DNA of 44,189 bases from a virus: IMG/VR virus record IMGVR_UViG_3300019762_000012, positions 1 to 44,189 of that record. One strand, written 5' to 3'. Positions 1 to 7,873 of this stretch are shown here, one piece after another. The first letter of the stretch is position 1; each line of letters begins with the position of its first letter. The position numbers were made by a program, and so were the translations under genes. The notes under the pieces were generated by a model. That model made no database searches. It saw only the letters and a program-made list of their open reading frames with translations, and was not told the DNA's origin.

Positions 1-123
1 AGAAGGAACTCAAGAAGGAACTCAAGAAGGAACTCAAGAAGGAACTCAAGAAGGAACTCAAGAAGGAACTCAAGAAGGAACTCAAGAAGGAACTCAAGAA
101 GGAACTCAAGAAGGAACTCAAGA
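1..123 (+). repeat. 12-bp perfect tandem repeat (coding GTQE), left end
   Basis: About 10.25 perfect copies of a 12-base unit (GGAACTCAAGAA in the coding frame) fill bases 1-123 before diverging. The same array of the same length ends the window. The last bases of the window equal the first bases for any overlap of 7+12k up to 115, so this is one array at which the assembly broke, and the copy number is unresolved. Identity between copies at the nucleotide level points to recent expansion or contraction by slippage. Confidence 0.95.
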
Positions 124-292
124 GGACGAGACCGTAACTGTTGAGGATGTGAGAAAAGCCATGAAGGACAAAGTCAAAGACCACAGAGACGAATGTATAG
201 AGGTTCTTAGTAAATTGGAGGCGGCCAATATCTCGGCTCTTGAGGAATCCAAATACGCCGAGGCTTGCAAACTACTAAACGCTATTGTATAA
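1..292 (+). CDS. C-terminal part of the tandem-repeat early protein (continues from 43623)
   Basis: This frame is open from base 2. It encodes about ten GTQE tetrapeptides, then a roughly 56-residue helical tail (EDETVTVEDVRKAM onward, ending LLNAIV) and stops at 290-292. The tail resembles a small C-terminal domain I associate with phage early proteins (a VxxVR start, then charged helices), but I cannot name its function. The 5' part of the same gene is at 43623-44189, and the frame is preserved whatever the true repeat number. The stop overlaps the start of the next gene (TAATG), suggesting translational coupling to the DUF2800 nuclease and a role in DNA metabolism. The function is unknown. 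Confidence 0.8.
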   Translation, partial: EGTQEGTQEGTQEGTQEGTQEGTQEGTQEGTQEGTQEGTQEDETVTVEDVRKAMKDKVKDHRDECIEVLSKLEAANISALEESKYAEACKLLNAIV

Positions 293-1500
293 TGGCTAAG
301 TCGGTAGACCACGAGAGTAGAGCTCATGCTGTACTCTCAGCCTCCGGCGCTAGTCGTTGGATGAACTGTACCCCTTCAGCAAGGCTAGAGGAGGAGTTCG
401 AAGAGAAGAGGGATTCAGACTTCGCAGCAGAGGGGACTCTTGCTCACGAATTTGGAGACTTAGGGTTACAACTTGCAATGGGATTCATAACTCAGGCGGA
501 GTATGGCGCCTTAGTAGTCCCACATCTTAGATCAAAGTTCTACAAAACTGAGATGGACGTAGAGGTGCAGAAATATATAGACTACTGCATGGAAAGTTTC
601 AATGTGGCCAAGAAGAAGACGCATGATGCGGAGATGTTGATCGAGGAGAAATTCGACCTAACATACTACATAGAAGATGGTTTCGGGACCGGCGACGACA
701 CTATCGTGGCAGACGGGACAATGGAGATCATAGACCTTAAGTACGGAAAGGGTATAAGAGTATCTGCAGAGGATAACGATCAACTCAAGATATATGGGCT
801 AGGGGCTCTAAGGAAGTATGATCTCATGTATGACATTCACACTGTGAAGTTGACAATTGTACAGCCTAGACTAGATCACATTTCGAGTTGGACTATATCG
901 GCTAAGGATTTAATTGAGTGGGGGGAGAGTGTAGTAATACCGTTAGCCCAGAAAGCCTATAAGGGTGAAGGCCTGCAAAAAGCAGGAACACATTGCAAAT
1001 GGTGCCGTGCTAAAGGCAGATGTGCGACTTTTGCCAGTCAAGCCTTATCTGATGCCAAGGCGGATTTTATGGACGAAGAAAAGCCTAAGGATATAAGAGT
1101 TCTTACCGACGAACAGCTTATTGAGGTATACGCTCGTGTAGGACTTATTCAGGATTGGATTAACGCAATCGAAAAGCAAGTCCTTACGGAAGCATTGGAC
1201 GGTAAGATATGGCCTGATTATAAACTCGTAGAGGGAAGAAGTACCCGTAAATGGAAAGACGAGAAAGAAGTCTATAAGACTCTATCCGCAGAGGGGTATA
1301 CTAATGATGAGATACAGGCCGCCCCTAAATTATTAGGTATAGGGGCTATTGAGAAGTTGGTTAAGAAAGCTAACTTTAATGATCTACTAGGTGGATTAGT
1401 TATTAAGCCTGCCGGTAAACCTACATTGGTACCCGTGTCGGATAAACGCACAGCTCTACCTATATCGGCCAAGGACGATTTTAAAGATATTTTAAATTAA
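292..1500 (+). CDS. DUF2800 family PD-(D/E)XK nuclease (RecB/Cas4-like)
   Basis: This is a 402-residue protein, started at the ATG overlapping the upstream stop (TAATG) rather than at an earlier TTG. The PD-(D/E)XK core is visible: H52 in EGTLAHEF, then D141, E145, D148 and K150 in VADGTMEIIDLKYG, then Q164 in the NDQLKIYGLGAL motif. A Cys cluster (C235, C238, C244) resembles the metal-binding cysteines of RecB and Cas4 nucleases, though only three are obvious. In phages this family sits next to DUF2815 and DNA polymerase A, as here, so it is probably a recombination or replication nuclease. The exact substrate is not shown by sequence. Confidence 0.9.
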   Translation: MAKSVDHESRAHAVLSASGASRWMNCTPSARLEEEFEEKRDSDFAAEGTLAHEFGDLGLQLAMGFITQAEYGALVVPHLRSKFYKTEMDVEVQKYIDYCMESFNVAKKKTHDAEMLIEEKFDLTYYIEDGFGTGDDTIVADGTMEIIDLKYGKGIRVSAEDNDQLKIYGLGALRKYDLMYDIHTVKLTIVQPRLDHISSWTISAKDLIEWGESVVIPLAQKAYKGEGLQKAGTHCKWCRAKGRCATFASQALSDAKADFMDEEKPKDIRVLTDEQLIEVYARVGLIQDWINAIEKQVLTEALDGKIWPDYKLVEGRSTRKWKDEKEVYKTLSAEGYTNDEIQAAPKLLGIGAIEKLVKKANFNDLLGGLVIKPAGKPTLVPVSDKRTALPISAKDDFKDILN

Positions 1501-1525
1501 TTTTTTAAAATTATTTTAATAAAAA

Positions 1526-1556
1526 TTTGTAAAGATGTATTAAAAGTGTATCTTTA
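1526..1556 (+). promoter_or_regulatory. Bacteroidota-type promoter for the SSB gene
   Basis: A TTTG box (1526-1529) is followed after 19 bases by TATCTTTA (1549-1556), one base off the TAnnTTTG consensus. The preceding 25 bases are an A/T-tract stretch like those before other promoters here. Transcription would start near 1562, leaving a leader of roughly 45 bases before the ATG at 1609. Confidence 0.65.
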
Positions 1557-1608
1557 CGGACGTAAGACAATCAATAATAAGTTAAACAGTTTAAAAAGAA
1601 AGCAAGTT

Positions 1609-2157
1609 ATGCCAAAAGTAATGTTAGGCTCAGAGGAGCACCCAGTAAGATTCTCATACGCAAATGTTTGGGAAGCGAAAGCGTCAGAAGGATCTGACAA
1701 ACTTAAGTATTCTGTATCAATCCTCATTGACAAAAAAGACAAAGCCTCTCTTTCTCGATTGAAAAAAGCAATCGAGCAAGCTAAGGAAGAAGGTAAAGCC
1801 TCTAAATGGGGGGGTAAAGTCCCTAAAAACCTCAAAGGTGGATTGCACGATGGGGATGAAGACCGTGAAGACGACGAGGTGTATGAAGGTAAGATGTTCA
1901 TCAACTCAAGTAGCAAAAACAGACCGGGTCTACTTGACCGCGCAAAACAGCCTATCATTGATGAAGATGAATTTTATTCAGGCTGTTACGGGATGGTGAC
2001 CGTTTCTATATTCCCTTACGAGTTCAACGGCAATAAGGGAGTCACTTGTCTTCTAAATAACATTTTGAAGTTGAAAGACGGGGAAAAACTCGGCGGAGGA
2101 GCTTCGGCAGAGTCTGATTTTGCGGATTTCGAAAGTGAGGACGAGGTTCTATTTTAG
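1609..2157 (+). CDS. DUF2815 single-stranded DNA-binding protein
   Basis: This is a 182-residue protein starting MPKVMLGSEEHPVRFSYANVW. An in-frame extension upstream would run through the predicted promoter, so the ATG at 1609 is preferred. The N-terminal pattern (residues 1-45, with KYSVSILIDKKD) and the central GLHDGD stretch fit the DUF2815 family, a phage OB-fold SSB group related in role to T7 gp2.5. The C-terminus is very acidic and ends in an aromatic residue (ESEDEVLF), the classic SSB tail that docks replication partners. Its place between the DUF2800 nuclease and the DNA polymerase supports a role coating ssDNA at the phage fork. Confidence 0.88.
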   Translation: MPKVMLGSEEHPVRFSYANVWEAKASEGSDKLKYSVSILIDKKDKASLSRLKKAIEQAKEEGKASKWGGKVPKNLKGGLHDGDEDREDDEVYEGKMFINSSSKNRPGLLDRAKQPIIDEDEFYSGCYGMVTVSIFPYEFNGNKGVTCLLNNILKLKDGEKLGGGASAESDFADFESEDEVLF

Positions 2158-2185
2158 GCCATTTTGATAATTACATATTTTGGTC

Positions 2186-2234
2186 AGAACGAATTGGTCG
2201 GCAATGTTGAGGGGCTCGACTCCCCTCCGTTCTA
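2186..2234 (+). ncRNA. tRNA-like minihelix (acceptor plus T arm, no anticodon arm)
   Basis: AGAACG (2186-2191) pairs with CGTTCT (2228-2233). Just inside the 3' strand is a perfect T-arm shape, AGGGG-CTCGACT-CCCCT (2210-2226), with a 7-base loop close to the tRNA T loop. Only 17 bases separate the 5' acceptor strand from the T arm, too few for D and anticodon arms. It is either a decayed tRNA or an acceptor/T-arm minihelix. The fold is read by eye and expression is unknown. Confidence 0.4.
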
Positions 2235-2327
2235 CAATTCCTCCTCACCACTGCAGAAGGTGATATTCAAGACTAATACATTAGGGAGGTTCAGGTATTA
2301 GGACGCGTGATAACAACGTACTGTATA

Positions 2328-2411
2328 ATGGCTAGGAAAGTTATAAAAATACCATACGATCCAAAATACATTGCTAGCAGGTGTATTGCGGAAGTTCCGA
2401 AAAATGGGTAA
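2328..2411 (+). CDS. possible 27-residue basic peptide
   Basis: A short ORF begins MARKVIKIPYDPKY and ends at TAA 2409-2411, between the tRNA-like minihelix and the first tRNA-like gene. It has basic and hydrophobic residues but no recognisable motif or Shine-Dalgarno sequence. A chance ORF within a structured RNA region is as likely as a real gene. Confidence 0.25.
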   Translation: MARKVIKIPYDPKYIASRCIAEVPKNG

Positions 2412-2434
2412 GGGGATAAGGTGACCCCCTAAAA

Positions 2435-2505
2435 GGAGGTTTCGTCTAGCGGTCTAGGACGGGTATCTAAGATACATCACAGGGGTTCGAATCCCTTAAC
2501 CTCTT
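2435..2505 (+). tRNA. tRNA-like gene with short variable loop, anticodon uncertain
   Basis: The acceptor strands GGAGGTT (2435-2441) and AACCTCT (2498-2504) pair over 7 bp with one G-T. The D arm (GTCT/GGAC) resembles bacterial tRNA-Glu. The T arm AGGGG-TTCGAAT-CCCTT is canonical. The anticodon arm is irregular: the best fold is GGTAT-CTAAGAT-ACATC with an A-C mismatch, giving T33 and anticodon AAG, but only 2 bases remain for the variable loop. Total length of 71 is about 2-3 short. The central sequence GTATC-TAA-GATAC could form a tighter hairpin instead. Identity is not assigned. Confidence 0.55.
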
Positions 2506-2513
2506 CTAAGAAA

Positions 2514-2566
2514 GTTCAATGGAACGATTGGAATAAAGCAGACTTTCCAGGGACGCAATTCCAATC
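2514..2566 (+). other. paired hairpin element with perfect 9-bp inverted repeat
   Basis: A small GTTC-AATG-GAAC hairpin (2514-2525) abuts a perfect inverted repeat, GATTGGAAT (2526-2534) and ATTCCAATC (2558-2566), enclosing 23 bases. It lies in the spacer between the two tRNA-like genes, with no T-tract after it, so it is not a typical terminator. It could be a processing signal or another degenerate tRNA-like acceptor stem. Confidence 0.45.
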
Positions 2567-2586
2567 ATCTTAATTTAGATACAAAA

Positions 2587-2668
2587 ACCGAATTAGCTCA
2601 GTGGCAGAGCGCTTCCTTGCAAGGGTGAACTAGGTATCAGGTCACGGGTTCGAGTCCCGTATTCGGTT
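2587..2668 (+). tRNA. tRNA-like gene (Ala/Cys-like) with enlarged anticodon/variable region
   Basis: The acceptor strands ACCGAAT (2587-2593) and ATTCGGT (2661-2667) pair perfectly. The D arm GCTC/GAGC with a GG-containing loop and the T arm ACGGG-TTCGAGT-CCCGT are canonical. The middle reads CTTCC TTGCAAG, then a non-complementary stretch where GGAAG would be expected, before AGGTC. The gene is thus about 9-10 bases too long (82). Reading the loop as CTTGCAA gives TGC (Ala); TTGCAAG gives GCA (Cys). GTGA/TCAC could form a short extra arm. The gene is real-looking, but function and identity are uncertain. Confidence 0.6.
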
Positions 2669-2688
2669 CTACAAAGTTACAAAAAACC

Positions 2689-2742
2689 AAAAAGGTACAG
2701 GGTCATACTCCTTAGGGATCGTACTTTGTACCTTTTTTTTTT
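2689..2742 (+). terminator. Rho-independent terminator after the tRNA-like locus
   Basis: AAAAAGGTACA pairs with TGTACCTTTTT across a 27-base loop that itself contains partial pairing, and the second arm runs into an uninterrupted run of T. It separates the SSB/tRNA-like unit from the DNA polymerase gene. Confidence 0.75.
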
Positions 2743-2744
2743 AT

Positions 2745-2752
2745 TAGTTTTG
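2745..2752 (+). promoter_or_regulatory. -7 promoter core before DNA polymerase
   Basis: TAGTTTTG matches the TAnnTTTG consensus exactly, 22 bases before the ATG of the polymerase and directly after the terminator. The nearest upstream TTTG (2725-2728) is only 16 bases away, less than usual, so this is a moderate call. Confidence 0.5.
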
Positions 2753-2774
2753 AATCATTAAATCCGAAATCAAA

Positions 2775-4748
2775 ATGGCAAAGAAACTTCACACGGATAT
2801 AGAGACTTACAGCTCTGTATCTATCAAAGACTGCGGGGCGTACAAGTATATACAATCCAAAGACTTCGAAATTCTATTAGTAGCATATGCATTTGATAAT
2901 GACCCTATTAAGGTCATAGACTTAGCGCAAGGCGAAATATTACCTGATGAATTCATAGAGGCTATGGAGGATAGCAGCATACAGAAGTGGGCGCACAATG
3001 CCGTTTTTGAGAGATTATCCTTCAAGGCTTATGGGCTAGATATCCCTACAAACGAATGGTATTGCTCTTCTATTAAGGCGGCTTATTGTGGCTTACCCCT
3101 ATCACTTGAGGGAGTGTCCAAAGCTCTGCACTTAGGAGAGAAAGGTAAGAAATCAACAGGTAAGGCTTTAATAAAATACTTTTGCGAACCTTGTAAACCC
3201 ACTAAGGTGAACGGAGGTAGAACTAGGAATCTTCCAGATCATGACCTAGAGAAATGGGAGAGCTTTAAAGAGTATTGTTTGTTTGATGTCGAAGCCGAGA
3301 GAGAAGTGGATAGGCAGCTAGAACATATAGAGATACCTGAATGGGAAAGGGGTAATTACTTAACAGATCAAATAATAAATGACCGAGGTATAGAGGTGGA
3401 TTTAACCTTCGCACAGAAGTGTGTAGATATATATACGATATTCTCCGCATCGGTCAAAGAGGAAATGATAAGATTGACAGGATTAGACAATCCCAACAGT
3501 GCCGCACAGCTTAAGAAGTGGATAGGTGAACACCTAGGAAAAGAGATAACATCATTAGGTAAAGATTTGATACCGGCACTCATTGAAGAAGCTGGAGAGG
3601 GTACTGTTGCGGATGTGCTAAGACTGAGACAGAAGTCTTCTAAAACTTCCATAAAAAAATATTCTAAGATGTTAGATTGTGCCTCACCCGTAGGTCACAG
3701 AGCCCATGGACTATTCCAGTTCTACGGAGCTAACCGTACAGGTAGATGGGCAGGCAGACTAGTACAATTGCAGAATTTACCACAGAATCACCTTCCGGAC
3801 ATAGAGAATGACAGATCCTACGTGAGAGAAGGGGATTATGATTTAGTTGACATACTATATGGGGACGAAATACCTTTTCTTCTATCTCAGTTAGTCCGAA
3901 CCGCCTTTGTCGCTCCTAAGAACCACACATTCGTTGTTGCTGACTTCTCAGCTATTGAGGCTAGAGTCATAGCTTGGTTAGCAGACGAGAAGTGGAGACT
4001 GGACGTATTCAATACAACAGGAAAGATATATGAGGCCTCAGCCGCTATGATGTTCAATGTGCCTATCGAAGAAATTACTAAGGGCTCAGACCTAAGAGCG
4101 AAAGGTAAAGTGTCGGAGTTGGCGCTAGGCTTCGGGGGAGGAGTAGGAGCCCTAACAGTCATGGGGGCTGAGAAGATGGGATTATCTACCTCTGAGATGA
4201 AAGACATTATAGCAAAATGGAGAGAGAAGTCTCCTGCCATAACTCGACTATGGAAGTCCCTGGAGAATGGGGCAAAGAGGTGTATCAGAACAGGACAACC
4301 TTACACAATCAAACAAAAAGGCATAACCTTCAGAAGAGAGGGCAAAGCTCTGACAGTTCAACTTCCTTCGGGGCGTAAGTTGTGCTATTGGGGACCAGGG
4401 TTCACCTTGAACCGTTTCGGCAGTGAATCTATAAGATACATGGGCATGAACCAAGAGACTAAACAATGGGGGTATCAAGAGACGTACGGAGGTAAACTTA
4501 CGGAGAATGTTATACAGGCGATAGCCAGAGATTTACTTATGCACTCTATGAACAGACTGACGGAGGAAGGATTCAAGATAGTTATGCATGTACACGATGA
4601 GGCTATATGCGAAGTTGAGGACTGTATGGGTAATCCCGAGGCTAAGCTTAAAGAAATGTGTGACATAATGGGGGAGAGTGTCCCATGGGCTGAGGGCTTG
4701 CCCCTTGTGGCTGATGGCTATATAACCCCGTTCTACAAAAAAGATTAA
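2775..4748 (+). CDS. Family A DNA polymerase with 3'-5' exonuclease domain
   Basis: This 657-residue protein is T7-like in size. The N-terminal exonuclease shows D8-I9-E10 (Exo I), HNAVFERL at 74-81 (Exo II) and a YCLFD Exo III segment near 167-171. The polymerase domain has the ANRTGRWAGR fingers motif near 319-328, motif A DFSAIEARV starting at D390, motif B (RAKGKVSELALGFGGG, 441-456) and motif C H607-D608-E609. All catalytic carboxylates are present, so both activities should be intact. Together with the SSB upstream and the primase-helicase downstream it forms the phage's own replisome core. Confidence 0.97.
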   Translation: MAKKLHTDIETYSSVSIKDCGAYKYIQSKDFEILLVAYAFDNDPIKVIDLAQGEILPDEFIEAMEDSSIQKWAHNAVFERLSFKAYGLDIPTNEWYCSSIKAAYCGLPLSLEGVSKALHLGEKGKKSTGKALIKYFCEPCKPTKVNGGRTRNLPDHDLEKWESFKEYCLFDVEAEREVDRQLEHIEIPEWERGNYLTDQIINDRGIEVDLTFAQKCVDIYTIFSASVKEEMIRLTGLDNPNSAAQLKKWIGEHLGKEITSLGKDLIPALIEEAGEGTVADVLRLRQKSSKTSIKKYSKMLDCASPVGHRAHGLFQFYGANRTGRWAGRLVQLQNLPQNHLPDIENDRSYVREGDYDLVDILYGDEIPFLLSQLVRTAFVAPKNHTFVVADFSAIEARVIAWLADEKWRLDVFNTTGKIYEASAAMMFNVPIEEITKGSDLRAKGKVSELALGFGGGVGALTVMGAEKMGLSTSEMKDIIAKWREKSPAITRLWKSLENGAKRCIRTGQPYTIKQKGITFRREGKALTVQLPSGRKLCYWGPGFTLNRFGSESIRYMGMNQETKQWGYQETYGGKLTENVIQAIARDLLMHSMNRLTEEGFKIVMHVHDEAICEVEDCMGNPEAKLKEMCDIMGESVPWAEGLPLVADGYITPFYKKD

Positions 4749-4791
4749 TAAAAATATTTTTAAAATATTTTTTAAGTCTCGCTAATTAGTT

Positions 4792-4799
4792 TATATTTG
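4792..4799 (+). promoter_or_regulatory. -7 promoter core before the primase-helicase
   Basis: TATATTTG matches TAnnTTTG exactly, 35 bases upstream of the ATG at 4835. It follows a stretch of A/T tracts (4748-4775) like those before the promoters at 1549, 9388, 12037, 15033 and 43197. No clear TTTG box lies 19 bases upstream. The leader contains a run of about ten A residues. Confidence 0.6.
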
Positions 4800-4834
4800 C
4801 ATTATAGAGTCAAAAAAAAAAGAACACCCTACAT

Positions 4835-7243
4835 ATGGAACACAATGGCAAAATTTCAATAGCTACTGGTATAGCAGCTAACTCTTATAAGTGGAAAAAT
4901 AAAAAGATAGAATGGTCTGATCTTGTAGAGATATTGACCACGGCTAACTACACCAATGAGACTTATAAGGAGTTCATGAACTTGTCTAAGACTGATCAGT
5001 CTAAGATAAAGGACGTTGGAGGATTCGTTGGGGGATACCTGAGAAACGGTAGACGTAAACCCTCTAATGTAGTCAATAGACAACTCCTTACCCTAGACAT
5101 TGATTTCGGGACCTTAGATTTTTGGTTAGACTTCATACTCCAGTACTCGTGTGCTGCTGTACTACACGGTACGCATAAGCATTCGGATATAACTCCTAAG
5201 TACAGACTAGTTATACCTCTAGACAGAGAAGTATCTCCTGATGAGTACGTCGCTATATCTAGACAGATAGCAGGGACTCTCGACATAGAACTATTTGACC
5301 CCACCACATTCCAACCAGAAAGGCTAATGTTTTGGCCATCGTCCCCTAAAGATGTCGAGTTTTACTCGGAAGTACAGGACGGGGAGTGGCTATCTGCCGA
5401 TGAGGTATTAGACTCTTATCAAGATTGGACTGACTCTAGTCTATGGCCTACAGTCGACAAAGAGTACGACGATGTCAGAAAGTCAGTAGACAAACAAGAG
5501 GACCCTTTAGAGAAAAAAGGCATAATAGGTGCATTCTGTCGAACTTATACTATGACAGAGGTAATGGATACGTTACTAACAGAGCATTACACACATACTA
5601 GTGGGGATAGATATACTTATGTAAGAGGTTCGGCCGCTAACGGGCTGATCGTATACGATGATAAATTCGCATTCTCTCACCATGGAACAGACCCATCGGG
5701 GGGTAAATTATGCAATGCCTTCGATATGGTGCGTATTCATATGTTTGGGCACTTGGATGAGGGGTCCAAGGCGTCTAAACGGGAAAAGTTACCTTCTTTC
5801 AAAAAGATGGAAGAGTTCGCAAGAAAGGATCCTAAGACTAAAGGGGTTATAGCTGAAGAGAATATCGCTCTAGCTAGATACGATTTTAGAGAGGACCTTG
5901 AGGAAAACACAGATAGTCTAGATGAGCAAGAGAGTGAACTAGACATGGAGTGGGCTAAAGAGTTAGAGGTGGATGCGAAGGGCAAGTATGTATCCTCTGC
6001 GGGAAATCTTAACCTCATATTCGCCAATGACCCTAGACTTAAGGACGCATTCAAACTTAATGACTTTGACGGGAAGAGATACACAGTTAAGAGCCTACCA
6101 TGGAGAAAGATAACAACTCCTGAGGATATCAAGAACGTAGACTACTCAGGTGTACGTAATTATATAGAGGATATATACGGGATTACTGGGGTACAAAAGA
6201 TAGAGGACTCACTGTCTTTGGAATTTGAGAGACAATCCTTCCACCCAGTGAAAGATTATCTTAACTCTCTTGAGTGGGACGGGGTCGCTAGAATTGACGA
6301 GTTTCTAATAAAGTACTTCGGTACAACAGACGACATATATCACCGCGAGGCTTTGCGAAAAATGATGTGCGGTGCCGTTGCTAGAATATTCCGCCCTGGT
6401 ACTAAGTTTGATTTAGTATTGACTTTTGTCAGCATAGAGGGTACGGGTAAATCATCATTCTTAGATTGTCTAGGGAAAGCGTGGTTTTCTGATTCATTCA
6501 TGACCGTGACCGGTAAGGAGGCATTCGAACAACTGCAAGGGGCTTGGATTATTGAGATGGCAGAGTTAGCGGGACTTCGTAAGACAGAGGTAGAGGCGGT
6601 AAAACACTTTATAACTAAGCAAGAGGATATGTTCAGACCTGCCTACGCTAGAACTACGGAGACATTTAAAAGGCAATGTGTATTTTTCGGAACGACCAAT
6701 AATTCTAATTTCCTGAAGGATCCTTCCGGTAATCGTAGATTCATGCCCGTAGATGTATGGGATGTTAAGCTAGTAGATAACCCTGCTCTAATGGAAATTA
6801 TAAAAGGGGACGGCACATACATCGACCAGATGTGGGCTGAGGCGGTACAACTGGTGAATGCCGGAGAAAAATTATATCTAAGTAAAGAAGCTGAAACGCT
6901 TGCGAGAATCGAGCAACATGGACACAGTGAGATTGACGAGAGGGTGGGAATCATTGAGAAGTATATATATACTCTCCTTCCTGATAATTGGGAGGAGATG
7001 GACGTCTACGACAGACGGAACTTTCTCAATGATCCTCTGTCACCTAAGGGCACAATATCTCGTAAAGGAGTATGTGTTGCTGAGATATGGTGTGAGTGCT
7101 TAGGTAAAGAAAAGAATGACATGGACAAGTATAAGACGAGAGAAATAAATGATGTCCTTCGAGGACTAGAGTGTTTGAAAGCTGCCAAATCGGCTAAGAG
7201 TTTTAGCATATACGGCAGACAGAGGTATTACAATGTAATCTAA
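4835..7243 (+). CDS. VapE-family primase-helicase
   Basis: This is an 802-residue two-part enzyme. The N-terminus resembles an archaeo-eukaryotic-type primase: TLDID with D88 and D90, then the THKHSDITPKYRLVIPL segment (113-129) and the FDPTTFQPERLMFWP stretch (154-168). The C-terminal half is a VapE/virulence-associated E helicase: Walker A EGTGKSS at 535-541, acidic WIIEMAEL at 571-578, FFGTTNN at 617-623 and an arginine-finger-like GNRRFMP at 632-638. Such fusions prime and unwind DNA at phage origins. It directly follows the polymerase and has its own promoter. Confidence 0.93.
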   Translation: MEHNGKISIATGIAANSYKWKNKKIEWSDLVEILTTANYTNETYKEFMNLSKTDQSKIKDVGGFVGGYLRNGRRKPSNVVNRQLLTLDIDFGTLDFWLDFILQYSCAAVLHGTHKHSDITPKYRLVIPLDREVSPDEYVAISRQIAGTLDIELFDPTTFQPERLMFWPSSPKDVEFYSEVQDGEWLSADEVLDSYQDWTDSSLWPTVDKEYDDVRKSVDKQEDPLEKKGIIGAFCRTYTMTEVMDTLLTEHYTHTSGDRYTYVRGSAANGLIVYDDKFAFSHHGTDPSGGKLCNAFDMVRIHMFGHLDEGSKASKREKLPSFKKMEEFARKDPKTKGVIAEENIALARYDFREDLEENTDSLDEQESELDMEWAKELEVDAKGKYVSSAGNLNLIFANDPRLKDAFKLNDFDGKRYTVKSLPWRKITTPEDIKNVDYSGVRNYIEDIYGITGVQKIEDSLSLEFERQSFHPVKDYLNSLEWDGVARIDEFLIKYFGTTDDIYHREALRKMMCGAVARIFRPGTKFDLVLTFVSIEGTGKSSFLDCLGKAWFSDSFMTVTGKEAFEQLQGAWIIEMAELAGLRKTEVEAVKHFITKQEDMFRPAYARTTETFKRQCVFFGTTNNSNFLKDPSGNRRFMPVDVWDVKLVDNPALMEIIKGDGTYIDQMWAEAVQLVNAGEKLYLSKEAETLARIEQHGHSEIDERVGIIEKYIYTLLPDNWEEMDVYDRRNFLNDPLSPKGTISRKGVCVAEIWCECLGKEKNDMDKYKTREINDVLRGLECLKAAKSAKSFSIYGRQRYYNVI

Positions 7244-7253
7244 AAAAAAAGTT

Positions 7254-7343
7254 ATGAACGATTTAGCAACAGGAATGGTGATTGCAGGATGTATCATATT
7301 GGTATCTTTCTGGTTAGCGTATAGGAATTCTAAAAAGAAATAA
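7254..7343 (+). CDS. 29-residue single-pass membrane peptide
   Basis: The ATG at 7254 follows an A-run and the stop is 4 bases before the next ATG. The peptide has a short polar start, one hydrophobic helix (about residues 6-23, GMVIAGCIILVSFWLAY) and a basic end (RNSKKK), so N-out/C-in topology is likely. Tight spacing within the operon supports its being real. The function is unknown; it heads a run of envelope-directed proteins. Confidence 0.6.
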   Translation: MNDLATGMVIAGCIILVSFWLAYRNSKKK

Positions 7344-7347
7344 GGTT

Positions 7348-7845
7348 ATGAAAAAATTAGCATTAATAGTGGTAATACTACTAGGTAGTCTAGCCGTATG
7401 CGCGCAGAGCAGGTATGAGAAAATGGCAGAGGGGGCCGCCAAGGCTTTCAACGATACACATAAGGGCTCACTTGAGAGCCTTAACAATTCAATCAAAGCC
7501 GATATTCAAAAACTAAAGTTTGGAATTATGAAGAAAGGATTTTTCAACGGTCTCACTTGGGTAGAATTACAACCCTGTGATGTTATAGAGGATACATACT
7601 TTATCTGGGGTGACTTAGTCTATCTGGTAGGAGATACAATAGAGAGGCTAGGGCGCAATAAGAGAACCTCTTTCTACCTAGAGGGTGTTACACTCATGTA
7701 TTGTGGGCAGATTGATGGAGACATACTCCTGAGAACCTCCGATACCGAAGAGGGTTGTAACTTATACCTAACCCTCAGCATTGTTAACGAATGCACCTTA
7801 TTATTACAGACAGGAGAGAATCACTTTATGGATATAAGATACTAA
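7348..7845 (+). CDS. Exported protein of unknown function
   Basis: This is a 165-residue protein with a clear type I signal peptide: basic MKK, a hydrophobic core to about residue 17, and a likely cut after VCA (residues 17-19). The Cys at 18 is preceded by V, so a lipobox is not satisfied. The mature part is mixed alpha/beta with several cysteines and no family I recognise. An exported product among early replication genes is unusual. Superinfection exclusion or envelope remodelling is a possibility by position only. Confidence 0.75.
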   Translation: MKKLALIVVILLGSLAVCAQSRYEKMAEGAAKAFNDTHKGSLESLNNSIKADIQKLKFGIMKKGFFNGLTWVELQPCDVIEDTYFIWGDLVYLVGDTIERLGRNKRTSFYLEGVTLMYCGQIDGDILLRTSDTEEGCNLYLTLSIVNECTLLLQTGENHFMDIRY

Positions 7846-7873
7846 GTATTAACATTTTTAAATAAAAAGTATT

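Larger units (their letters stand above)
2158..2774 (+). other. RNA-rich non-coding region between SSB and DNA polymerase
   Basis: These 617 bases carry no substantial ORF but have dense secondary-structure potential: a tRNA-like minihelix, two tRNA-like genes, a 9-bp inverted repeat, several short hairpins (CACC/GGTG near 2247-2264, AATAC/GTATT near 2276-2300, GGGG/CCCC near 2412-2429), a terminator and a promoter core. One 27-codon ORF is present. The sub-elements are listed separately. Confidence 0.8.

Noticed and set aside
1-123. Terminal repeats read as a direct terminal repeat of the virion DNA
   Set aside because: The repeated sequence is a 12-bp coding microsatellite only. The flanking bases differ and the gene frame runs through, so an assembly break in a circular or permuted genome explains it better.
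1-123. CRISPR-like array at the ends
   Set aside because: Units are 12 bases with no spacers and encode GTQE in frame.
1554-1958. Minus-strand ORFs opposite real genes, here and across the window
   Set aside because: They have no promoter core, no sensible protein composition and complete overlap with well-supported plus-strand genes.
2587-2668. Intron-containing tRNA
   Set aside because: The extra sequence is only about 10 bases, too short for a self-splicing intron, and does not sit at the usual insertion point in the anticodon loop.
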